Assembly (NCBI GenBank): GCA_964486825.1
Contig: CAZAQS010000295.1
Span: forward strand, 1-5,810
DNA: 5,810 nucleotides
Direction: 5' to 3'
Source of the DNA: CAZAQS01 sp964486825
GTDB taxonomy: Bacteria; Chloroflexota; Anaerolineae; Anaerolineales; UBA4823
Shown here piece by piece: positions 1 to 5,363 of the stretch. The notes under the pieces are model-generated. The model worked only from the letters and a program-made list of their open reading frames with translations. It had not been told where the DNA came from and ran no database searches. Position 1 is the first letter of the stretch; every line of letters starts with the position of its first letter. Made by a program: the position numbers and the translations under genes.

Positions 1-554
1 ATCTCAGCCGCGCTTTGAAGGTTTGCCGCGATTAATGTCAGGGGTCGGTCCGGGCTGTCCAATCTCTGCCGGAGCCTCTCCACTGCCTGGGGATTGCCTG
101 CGTCACAGAACAGGCTGGAGCCCCTGCTCCCCGAAATCCCCAGCAGCTTGCCCTGTGCCAGGATGCGCTGTGCTTTATGTATGGCCTGGTCTCCCTGGGC
201 TTCCGTTTTAGGGGCGGCGCCTTTACTGGCTTTCTCCAGCCGCACCTGAGGCCCGCACTGTGAGCAGATGATGGTTTCCAGCCTGTAGCGCCGGCTGGAG
301 GGATCTTCTCGTTCTGACTGGCATTCAGCGCAGGGAGGGAAATCTCTCAGGCTTGTGTTGGAGCGCTTGAGAGGCAGGTCCTCCAGGATCGAAGAACGCG
401 GTCCGCACCGGTTGCAGTGGATCAGGGGGAAGTGGTAATAGCGCGAACCGAGGTCAGCCAGCTCGCGCACGCATTCCCGGCAGATCCCACGGTCGGTTAA
501 GATTGCCGGTGAACCGGCTTTCCCAAAATCGTCTCCAGGTTCTTGGACTGGCAT
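1..554 (-). CDS. HypF-like protein (double zinc finger + YrdC-like domain), no acylphosphatase domain; 3' part outside window
   Basis: Seen: an open frame from ATG at 554 to the window edge, 184 codons, incomplete at its C-terminus. Cysteines 25, 28, 47, 50, 75, 78, 97 and 100 form CX2C-X18-CX2C-X24-CX2C-X18-CX2C, with CGPR after the second pair and DPSSRRY before the fourth; this is the tandem zinc finger of HypF. Residues ~122-184 align with the start of its YrdC domain (QAIHKAQRILAQGKLLGIS, then LFCDAGNPQAVERLR). Known: HypF uses carbamoyl phosphate and ATP to make the cyanide ligands of NiFe hydrogenase, and carries an acylphosphatase domain of ~90 residues before the fingers. Odd: that domain is absent, because an in-frame TGA lies two codons before the ATG and the permease gene fills the space upstream. 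The usual KGxGGF and KxRPxxKP motifs read SGSRGS and LDSPDRP, so carbamoyl-adenylate chemistry is doubtful. Weak ribosome site. The gene lies 26 bases after the DppC-type gene, probably in the same operon. Family call is firm; function is uncertain. Confidence 0.85.
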   Translation of the reverse strand, partial: MPVQEPGDDFGKAGSPAILTDRGICRECVRELADLGSRYYHFPLIHCNRCGPRSSILEDLPLKRSNTSLRDFPPCAECQSEREDPSSRRYRLETIICSQCGPQVRLEKASKGAAPKTEAQGDQAIHKAQRILAQGKLLGISGSRGSSLFCDAGNPQAVERLRQRLDSPDRPLTLIAANLQSAAE

Positions 555-580
555 AGGTGGTCAGCCGCCTTGTTCTTCCC

Positions 581-1549
581 TCAACGCTGCCGGATGCGCG
601 GTTCGGCGACTTCGTGCAGGCCGCGGGCAATGAAATAGAAGGAAGCTGCAAACATTGAGATCGCCAGCGCCGGAGGCAGCAGCACGTTCCATGGCACGGT
701 CGGGCTGATGCTCAGGAAGGTGAAGGCGTCCCAAATCATGCTGCCCCAGTTCAAGCGGATCCTGGACAGGCCCAGGAAGGTGCTGAAACCGTCCGCGAAG
801 ACCGCTCCGGTAATCGTCAGCATCATCTGGACGGAAGCCAGTGGAAGCATCTGTGGGATCAGATGTTTGAAGATGATCCGGCCTGCCCCAGCCCCGGCAA
901 CTCGCGAAGCGTCTATAAAGGGTTTTGTCATCACCGTCAAAGCATAAGAACGCATGATGATGGCTGCGCCGCCTAATCCAGCCAGCAGCCCGTACAACAG
1001 CCCAAATTCCAGCGCCTCGATCTGGCCAAAGCCTCCGATCACGACCATCACCAGGGGAGCAGGCGCCAGGAGCAAGAGGTCCGAGAGGTGACTGAAGAAA
1101 GCGTCTACTTTTCCACGGAAATATGCAGATATCGCTCCAACCAGCGTGCTCAAAGCAGCCGTAACCAGCGCTGCCGTCATTGCCAGGATGAAGGTCGGGG
1201 TTGTTGCAGCCAACAGGCGGCTGAGCACATCCCTGCCAAGCATATCCGTTCCCAGGAGATGCCCGGTGGAGGGTGGCGCAGGATGTTGGAATATGCTTTG
1301 GTCGAAACCGGTGGCTGGATTGTAGATCTGGTTGGGCCATACTGTGGCCATCAAGATGGGATGCAACACTGCCATGATGGTGTAGAAGAACAGCAATATG
1401 AGGCCGAATACCGCCAGCTTATTTTGTGTGAAGATCATCCAGTTCTGGCGGAAGCTCCTGAGATACAGGTTGGCTATCCTACGCCACCGGGATGCTCGAA
1501 AAGCTGGCTGCGCTACCCCTGTGCTGGAGGTTACGTTTTCGGTCCTCAT
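581..1549 (-). CDS. DppC/OppC-type ABC transporter permease
   Basis: A 322-residue inner-membrane permease of the peptide/nickel (DppC/OppC) importer family. The cytoplasmic N-terminus (~1-45) is followed by a first membrane helix (~46-66), then the family signature HLLGTDMLGRDVLSRLL (97-113) just before the transporter core. The EAA loop that contacts the ATPase is residues ~209-236, reading PFIDASRVAGAGAGRIIFKH. Further family landmarks are FADGFSTFLGLS (251-262), LNWGSMIWDA (266-275) and the C-terminal ARGLHEVAEPRIR. Several hydrophobic helices lie between ~120 and 310. Length is normal for the family. The start is supported by GGAGG six bases upstream of the ATG, and the ATG overlaps the stop of the DppB-type gene (ATGA), implying translational coupling. 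With that partner it should form the translocation channel. No ATPase or binding protein is in the window, so the substrate (oligopeptide, dipeptide, nickel or other) cannot be named. Confidence 0.95.
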   Translation of the reverse strand: MRTENVTSSTGVAQPAFRASRWRRIANLYLRSFRQNWMIFTQNKLAVFGLILLFFYTIMAVLHPILMATVWPNQIYNPATGFDQSIFQHPAPPSTGHLLGTDMLGRDVLSRLLAATTPTFILAMTAALVTAALSTLVGAISAYFRGKVDAFFSHLSDLLLLAPAPLVMVVIGGFGQIEALEFGLLYGLLAGLGGAAIIMRSYALTVMTKPFIDASRVAGAGAGRIIFKHLIPQMLPLASVQMMLTITGAVFADGFSTFLGLSRIRLNWGSMIWDAFTFLSISPTVPWNVLLPPALAISMFAASFYFIARGLHEVAEPRIRQR

Positions 1550-2712
1550 AGTGAGCCTCCGTTCGTATCTCCTGCCGTTCGCAGCCGGGGGTCCAGATAA
1601 ACGACCAGCACTTCCAATATTAACCTAGCAGTCAATGAAACTGCTCCAATCACCAGGATAGCTCCCATTGCCAGCGAAACATTTTGCATACCTACTGCGA
1701 AAAACAGGGTGTTGCCTACCCCTTCCCAAGACAACGCGGTCTCTAACATAACCATACCCGTCATGAGGAATGGAAGCGTAACCACCAGGCGGCTGACTAC
1801 AGGGATCAGGGCGTTGCGCGCTGCGTGCCGGTCGCGCACGAGCGTAGGTGGCAGTCCTTTCGCCCGGGCGGTGTTGATATATTCCTCATGGAGTGTATCC
1901 ACCATGGTGGTTCTCATGATCAACATGATCTCCCCGAATGTGAGCAGCACATAAGCGATCAAGGGTAGCGTGGCGTTCCTCATCACATCCATTGCATAGG
2001 GAAATATCTCCATATACTGCCAGCTCCCAAACCAGGCTGCTCCGATCCCTCCAAGCAGCAGCAGCCTGGGCAACCTCTTGCTGCTCCAGCGCTGGTACAG
2101 GTAGTTCAGGAGGACGACGACCAACGTAATGATGAGCAGGCTGACGACCATATCGTTAAGTACGCCGGTCCAGGTGACTGGGGCACGGCGCCATAAGGCC
2201 CGGTTCGGGTCGGTACTGAACAGGTGATACTTGCGTACAAGGAAATAGGTCAATAGAAAAGCCAGCCAGGGAGGGAAGGAGGTGTACAGCGTGATAGCGC
2301 TGAAGGTAGCCGAGCCGGTCAGGAAATCGGGCTTCCTCCATCCGGTAACCCGCCCCAGCCATTCTCCCAGCATGAAAGCCAGGCTGGTACCAACCCCAAA
2401 TACCAGGATCGTGGATGGGACCACTCGCTTGAGTACTTCCGTCACTGGCTCACCTACACCCCTCAGAGAAAATTCTGTTCCCAGGTTTCCTCGCAGGAGA
2501 TTGCCCACCCAATGCAGGTATCTCTGCCATAGCGGCAAATCCAGGCCGAGCTCTATTCGAAGGTCAGCCGCCTGTTTCGAAGTCAGAGACAGGGCGAAAT
2601 GGCTTACCCAATCTCCGGGGAGCAAGAGATTAACAGCAAAAAATACAATAGATACAAAAATAAAAAGCAAGACCAGACCAGAGATAAAGCGGCGAAGCAA
2701 ATACTTGAGCAA
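1546..2712 (-). CDS. DppB/OppB-type ABC transporter permease, enlarged, TTG start
   Basis: Permease subunit of a peptide/nickel-type ABC importer, partner of the DppC-type protein it overlaps by 4 bases. TTG at 2712 is chosen because AAAGGAG lies 8 bases upstream and the product then begins MLKYLLRRFISGLVLL, the usual DppB N-terminus. An upstream in-frame TTG at 2760 would add a charged 16-residue leader and has no clear ribosome site. The product is 388 residues. Visible landmarks are TM1 (~10-30) followed by LLPGDW, then ELGLDLPLWQRYLHWVGNLL (54-73) and NLGTEFS. The EAA loop is EEYINTARAKGLPPTLVRDR (276-295), followed by HAARNALIPVV. The C-terminus has LETALSWEGVGNTLF and YLDPRLR. Odd: the protein is some 50-80 residues longer than typical DppB (about 310-340). 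The extra length lies at ~163-240 and carries two additional hydrophobic stretches (~186-206 and ~215-233) not expected in the core fold. The transport role is firm; the substrate is unknown. Confidence 0.95.
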   Translation of the reverse strand: MLKYLLRRFISGLVLLFIFVSIVFFAVNLLLPGDWVSHFALSLTSKQAADLRIELGLDLPLWQRYLHWVGNLLRGNLGTEFSLRGVGEPVTEVLKRVVPSTILVFGVGTSLAFMLGEWLGRVTGWRKPDFLTGSATFSAITLYTSFPPWLAFLLTYFLVRKYHLFSTDPNRALWRRAPVTWTGVLNDMVVSLLIITLVVVLLNYLYQRWSSKRLPRLLLLGGIGAAWFGSWQYMEIFPYAMDVMRNATLPLIAYVLLTFGEIMLIMRTTMVDTLHEEYINTARAKGLPPTLVRDRHAARNALIPVVSRLVVTLPFLMTGMVMLETALSWEGVGNTLFFAVGMQNVSLAMGAILVIGAVSLTARLILEVLVVYLDPRLRTAGDTNGGSL

Positions 2713-2724
2713 GTCTTCTTCTCC
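2702..2724 (-). promoter_or_regulatory. Ribosome binding site that decides the DppB-type TTG start
   Basis: On the minus strand AAAGGAG is followed by AAGAAGAC and then TTG at 2712, an 8-base spacer. The upstream in-frame TTG at 2760 lacks a comparable site. This, with the family-like N-terminus that follows, fixes the shorter start. Confidence 0.7.
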
Positions 2725-2825
2725 TTTCTTTTGCGATATCGATTTTTCCAGGGTTATCAATAAACATCCGCCTCAAGTCCCTATTAAGGCAGCCTTTCCG
2801 CTTTTAGACCCTTTATCGAGTATAA

Positions 2826-2831
2826 ATTATA
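2826..2831 (-). promoter_or_regulatory. Candidate -10 box for the permease operon
   Basis: A perfect TATAAT occurs on the minus strand about 114 bases before the TTG start of the DppB-type gene. The hexamer 17 bases further upstream (AGAGTA) is a poor match to TTGACA, so this is only a candidate. It sits in the AT-rich divergent intergenic region, where a promoter for the leftward operon would be expected. Confidence 0.25.
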
Positions 2832-2994
2832 TTCCTCCCAATAATACATACTCTTCCAGGTCTAAGCCGGTTCGATGAATAAGATGATCTCACGAAACTT
2901 CACTACCTAAATGTTGATGTCAGCCAAGCAACTGGTTAAGCACAGTATAACTTCCCTGTCAATATTTTGTAGTACCTATGGCGCATTTGGAAAA

Positions 2995-3003
2995 TGTGAT
3001 AAT
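2995..3003 (+). promoter_or_regulatory. Candidate extended -10 promoter for the exported-protein gene
   Basis: TGTGATAAT fits the TGn-TATAAT extended -10 form with one mismatch in the hexamer. The hexamer 17 bases upstream (CCTATG) is not a recognisable -35, which extended -10 promoters can tolerate. Transcription would start near 3010 and leave a leader of about 85 bases before ATG 3096. Pattern-based only. Confidence 0.25.
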
Positions 3004-3086
3004 TCCTGTTTAATTGTATCGGAGGGTGACCGATCATCATTTCTGTAAATGGCGCTTACAAGTAGCGTCAAAAGTTACTATAAATG

Positions 3087-3098
3087 GGAGGGATTATG
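3087..3098 (+). promoter_or_regulatory. Ribosome binding site that decides the start of the exported-protein gene
   Basis: GGGAGGG lies directly before ATT and then ATG at 3096. The in-frame ATG at 3084 overlaps the region just before this site and has no ribosome site of its own. ATG 3096 also gives a cleaner signal peptide (MFKSLLLSMVFF). Confidence 0.7.
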
Positions 3099-4394
3099 TT
3101 TAAAAGCCTTTTGTTGTCCATGGTCTTTTTTCTTACCAGTGCTACAACCCCGCTGGCTTCCAAAGTTGACGGGGCTTTACCCGGTGAATTCCTCTACCGT
3201 ATCGACCGGGTGCTCGAAGATATGCAGCTTAAAAATGCCCGCACTCCTGAAGAACGGGTGGAGCTGCGCTTGCTATTCATGCAGGAGCGTTTACAGGAAA
3301 CCCAGGCTCTCCTGGAAAAGGCGGATGAAGCCAACCTGTACACAGCCCTGGATGGCCTGAGCATCTCCCTGGAGGAGCTAGAGGAAGAGGCCCTCCAGGC
3401 GGATCCGAACGGTGAGGATGGCGTCATTGATACCGTCGATCAGATCTTCGAGGGACCGGAATATAACCCCGAGGCCGTCAATCAGGGTTTCTACTGCTCC
3501 AGCCTTGATTTATATCTCCATCCTGTAGGATATAAGATTGCAGGTCTGTATGACGTAGACTACGCCGAGGAAGTAATGAGCTGGTACTGTGCTGGTTATG
3601 GGTTGGGGGAGGTAAAGCTGGCCTACCAGATCAGCGAAAAGACAGAATATTCAGTTGAAGACCTTTTCGCCTTTCGAGCCTCCGGCCTGGGATGGGGAGA
3701 GATCATGCACCTGCCTGGGCGGATCGATGACGTCGACCTGCCTGATGATGGCGACTTGGATGGAACGGAGGATCCTGAAGGAACTGAAGAACCTACCGTT
3801 ACACAAGAACCGGACGAGGAGGAGCTGACGGAGGATGGCGATCCTGACGAAGACACGCTTACCGAAGAGGGGGATCCAGACGAGAACGGGGAAGAATATC
3901 GAGATGGAGAAGGTTTCTGCGTAGGTGTAGAGCCTCATCCGACCGGCGAACGCCTGGCTGATGAATACGGCGTTGAGTATTCTGTAATCATGGCCTATTT
4001 CTGCCAGGGGTTTGGTTTTGGCGAAATCCGGCTGGCTTACAATATCGCCGACACGATGGACGTCAGCGTGGAAGAGGTATTTGGAAAGCGATCTGATGAT
4101 GGCATGGGATGGGGCCAGATCATGCAGGACTATGGCATAACCGGAAATCCAAAAAAACCGCTTGATAATGGGGATCCTCTCGATGAAGATGATCCTCCGG
4201 ATGAATCAGTACAGGACTCTAACGGAGAGCCGGAGACAACGCCTGGAGGGAAACCGGAAGGTAATCCTGGCGGTAAACCGGATGATACCTCAAGCGGCAA
4301 ACCAGAAGGTACAGGCAAGCCAGAAACCAAGCCCGGTGGGAAACCGGACAAGGCGACCGGCAAGCCCGATAAGGGTGGCAAGCCTAACAAATAG
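3096..4394 (+). CDS. Exported protein: signal peptide, DUF5667-like domain, two GWG-type repeats, acidic linker and GKP-repeat tail
   Basis: A 432-residue protein of unknown function. Residues 1-21 (MFKSLLLSMVFFLTSATTPLA) look like a Sec signal peptide, with likely cleavage after Ala21. Residues ~27-100 are helical and charged and start LPGEFLYRIDRVLEDMQL; the pattern (LPG, LY, then R..L...ERL.E...L) resembles DUF5667 of Chloroflexota and Actinomycetota, recalled by pattern rather than searched. Two related segments follow, ~132-208 and ~274-350. Shared features are HP.G...A..Y.V.Y, then M....C.G.G.GE...AY.I, then SVE..F, and finally G.GWG.IM. Each holds two cysteines (134/165 and 275/303) that could pair outside the cell. 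They are joined by an acidic linker (211-273). The tail (383-432) has seven GKP units and is strongly basic. The protein should act outside the membrane, perhaps at the cell surface. No catalytic motif is recognised. It is divergent from the permease operon. Confidence 0.9.
   Translation: MFKSLLLSMVFFLTSATTPLASKVDGALPGEFLYRIDRVLEDMQLKNARTPEERVELRLLFMQERLQETQALLEKADEANLYTALDGLSISLEELEEEALQADPNGEDGVIDTVDQIFEGPEYNPEAVNQGFYCSSLDLYLHPVGYKIAGLYDVDYAEEVMSWYCAGYGLGEVKLAYQISEKTEYSVEDLFAFRASGLGWGEIMHLPGRIDDVDLPDDGDLDGTEDPEGTEEPTVTQEPDEEELTEDGDPDEDTLTEEGDPDENGEEYRDGEGFCVGVEPHPTGERLADEYGVEYSVIMAYFCQGFGFGEIRLAYNIADTMDVSVEEVFGKRSDDGMGWGQIMQDYGITGNPKKPLDNGDPLDEDDPPDESVQDSNGEPETTPGGKPEGNPGGKPDDTSSGKPEGTGKPETKPGGKPDKATGKPDKGGKPNK
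3489..3719 (+). repeat. GWG-type domain, copy 1 (protein-level repeat)
   Basis: Codes for residues ~132-208 of the exported protein. It aligns with copy 2 (3915-4145) through HPVGYKIAGLYDVDY, WYCAGYGLGEVKLAYQI, YSVEDLF and GLGWGEIM. Relative to copy 2 it has one extra residue in the YDVDYAEEVM part and one fewer before GLGWG. The DNA copies have diverged, so this is an old domain duplication rather than a recent one. Confidence 0.85.
3819..3884 (+). repeat. Tandem 11-codon repeat in the acidic linker
   Basis: Two adjacent units code for EELTEDGDPDE and DTLTEEGDPDE (residues 242-263). They form the centre of an Asp/Glu-rich linker between the two GWG-type domains. The GDPDE units resemble a low-complexity acidic spacer; calcium binding is conceivable but no canonical loop is seen. 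Confidence 0.75.
3915..4145 (+). repeat. GWG-type domain, copy 2 (protein-level repeat)
   Basis: Codes for residues ~274-350 of the exported protein. Matches copy 1 through HPTGERLADEYGVEY, YFCQGFGFGEIRLAYNI, VSVEEVF and GMGWGQIM. Cysteines 275 and 303 correspond to 134 and 165 of copy 1. Confidence 0.85.
4242..4391 (+). repeat. GKP-repeat low-complexity tail
   Basis: Codes for residues 383-432, with seven GKP units separated by short PEGNPG-, DDTSS- and DKA-like spacers, ending at the stop. It is rich in Gly, Lys and Pro and strongly basic towards the end, in contrast with the acidic linker. It is probably disordered; binding to an anionic cell surface is a guess. Confidence 0.85.
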
Positions 4395-4408
4395 AATAGC
4401 TCAGTTCG

Positions 4409-4452
4409 GAAGGGCTGTCCAAAAAGAACAAGGACAGCCCTTCACTTTTTTT
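4409..4452 (+). terminator. Hairpin plus T7: probable terminator formed by the left end of the IS relic
   Basis: Perfect 12-bp arms GAAGGGCTGTCC (4409-4420) and GGACAGCCCTTC (4432-4443) with an 11-base A-rich loop, followed by ACTTTTTTT (T7 at 4446-4452). It lies 14 bases after the stop of the exported-protein gene, so it fits an intrinsic terminator for that gene. The left arm is also the terminal inverted repeat of the mobile element, so the element may have brought or replaced the terminator. Confidence 0.7.
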
Positions 4453-5353
4453 AAAGAAGCGTGATTCAATAGGGGTATGAAAAGAAAACCAGCCGCCCCC
4501 GTGTTTAAACCGTATGTCATGAACCAACCGCACCTGCTGCCACCCAGCTATGATGAGCTGATCGAGGCGGACCATCTGGTAAGGGTAGTAAATCAGGTAA
4601 TAGACAAGCTCGATCTGAGTGTGGTGTTGGCCAGGTACAAGGGGGGGGAGGGACGTCCAGTTACCACCCGCAGATGCTGCTGAAGGTCTTGGTGTATGCC
4701 GAAGTGCTGGAATACCTGATCGATGCTGGCTACGTCAGGCTGGAGCATTATTTTGCGGGTGGAACCAAGATTGAAGCGCATGCCAACAAGCACAAGATGG
4801 TGTGGGACAAGCGCAAAGAGAACAATCATAAACGCGTCCGCCAGCAGATCCAGGATCTGATCCAACAGATCGAACAGGCGAACGCCGAAGAGCAGGCCGA
4901 GTACGGCGACGAAGACCTGGAAGAACGAGGCGGCAACAACTCCGGAGAGTTGAATTCGGAACGTCTGAAGCAGCGTATCGAAGAACTCACCCAGCGGCTG
5001 AGAGAGCAGAACCGGCCGAAGAAGGAAACCAGAGCAGAACGGAAAGCGTTGAAAAAACTAAGTGAAGACTGCCTGCCGCGCTTGGAGAAGTATGAGCAGC
5101 AGACGCAGGTGCTGGCTGGGTGTTCGAGCTATTCGAAAACGGACCCGTATGCCAGCTGAATGCGGATGAAGGAAGACCGGGGAGCTGAGAAGCCCTGACC
5201 GAAACCAGCCTACAACCTGTAGGTGGATAATGAAGGGCAGTTCATTGTTGCGACAGTGTGCATGGTCGAGCGGGAGATACGGCTTGTCTGATCCCTCACA
5301 TGGAGCAGGTGCGAGCAAATCTGGGTTGCCTAAACTTTATTTCTAGACAGCCC
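4412..5353 (+). mobile_element. Degenerate IS1182-family insertion sequence (internally deleted relic)
   Basis: The ends carry an imperfect terminal inverted repeat: GGGCTGTCCAAAAA at 4412-4425 against GGGCTGTCTAGAAA read on the minus strand from 5353 to 5340, 12 of 14 matching. Between them are pieces of an IS1182-type transposase in the expected order. At about 0.94 kb it is clearly shorter than complete members, which are usually about 1.5 kb or more. No target duplication is evident beside the ends (flanks CAGTTCGG and GTATCCCT, allowing for uncertain ends). It sits between two convergent genes and ends 10 bases from the stop of the right-hand one. It cannot encode its own transposition. 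Confidence 0.88.
4477..5330 (+). pseudogene. IS1182-family transposase, multiply disrupted
   Basis: Piece 1 (4477 to ~4648) begins MKRKPAAPVFKPYVMNQPHL and contains LLPPSYDELIEADHLVRVVN and KLDLSVVLARYKGG, the typical IS1182 N-terminus. The frame is lost at a G8 run (4641-4648); removing two Gs or adding one restores YKGGGTSSYHPQMLL. Piece 2 (about 4659-5156) has QMLLKVLVYA joined directly to EVLEYLIDAGYVRLEHYF. About 50 codons usually found between these parts (the SSRKIEKALRE...NRFR section) are missing. The family's DGTKIEA, expected to hold the first catalytic Asp, reads GGTKIEA. Next come the family's helical middle region and CLPRLEKYEQQ...SYSKTDP. Three in-frame stops follow (5157-5159 and two more before ~5223), then a second frameshift near 5250-5258 to the remnant HGRAGDTACLIPHMEQVRANL. 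The rest of the C-terminus is absent. The lesions are mutually consistent with old decay. Confidence 0.9.
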
Positions 5354-5363
5354 CTTTGTATCC

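Larger units (their letters stand above)
2761..3095. other. Divergent intergenic region between the permease operon and the exported-protein gene
   Basis: About 335 bases (383 if counted from the TTG at 2712) without a convincing gene, more AT-rich than the flanking coding regions. It must hold the promoters of both divergent units. Visible are the TATAAT at 2831-2826 (minus), an extended -10 at 2995-3003 (plus), a small inverted repeat ATCGG/CCGAT (3018-3022, 3030-3034), and a weak stem GGCGCT/AGCGTC with one G-U pair (3051-3056, 3064-3069). I see no tRNA, riboswitch or attenuator. Confidence 0.6.

Noticed and set aside
561..1340. Long open frame of 259 codons on the minus strand inside the DppC-type gene
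   Set aside because: It overlaps the permease in another frame; the permease frame has clear family motifs, while this one is Pro/Arg/Gly-rich with none.
1088..1600. Plus-strand open frame of 170 codons
   Set aside because: It is antisense to the DppC-type permease, has no recognisable motif and no convincing ribosome site.
2783..2849. Small minus-strand open frame (MYYWEEYNLYSIKGLKAERLP) upstream of the permease operon
   Set aside because: No ribosome site at proper distance, overlaps the candidate -10 box, and shows no attenuator-like pattern.
2282..2878. Plus-strand open frame of 198 codons reaching into the intergenic region
   Set aside because: Mostly antisense to the DppB-type permease, with Ser/Arg/Pro-rich composition typical of a shadow frame.
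3055..3084. CTTACA - 18 bases - TATAAA as a promoter for the exported-protein gene
   Set aside because: Transcription would start around 3091, inside the ribosome site, leaving almost no leader although a strong Shine-Dalgarno sequence is present.
3084..3098. ATG at 3084 as the start of the exported-protein gene
   Set aside because: It has no ribosome site and would translate through the GGGAGGG that serves ATG 3096.
4130..4390. Minus-strand repetitive open frame (SGLPPGL-type repeats)
   Set aside because: It is the antisense of the GKP-repeat tail; its repeats follow automatically from the plus-strand gene.
4242..4391. CRISPR-like array in the GKP-coding repeats
   Set aside because: Units are short, irregular in length and continuous with a coding frame; no conserved repeats with unique spacers.
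4477..5330. Programmed frameshifting in the transposase
   Set aside because: IS1182 transposases are normally single frames, and the deletion, stops and second frameshift mean the product would be inactive anyway.
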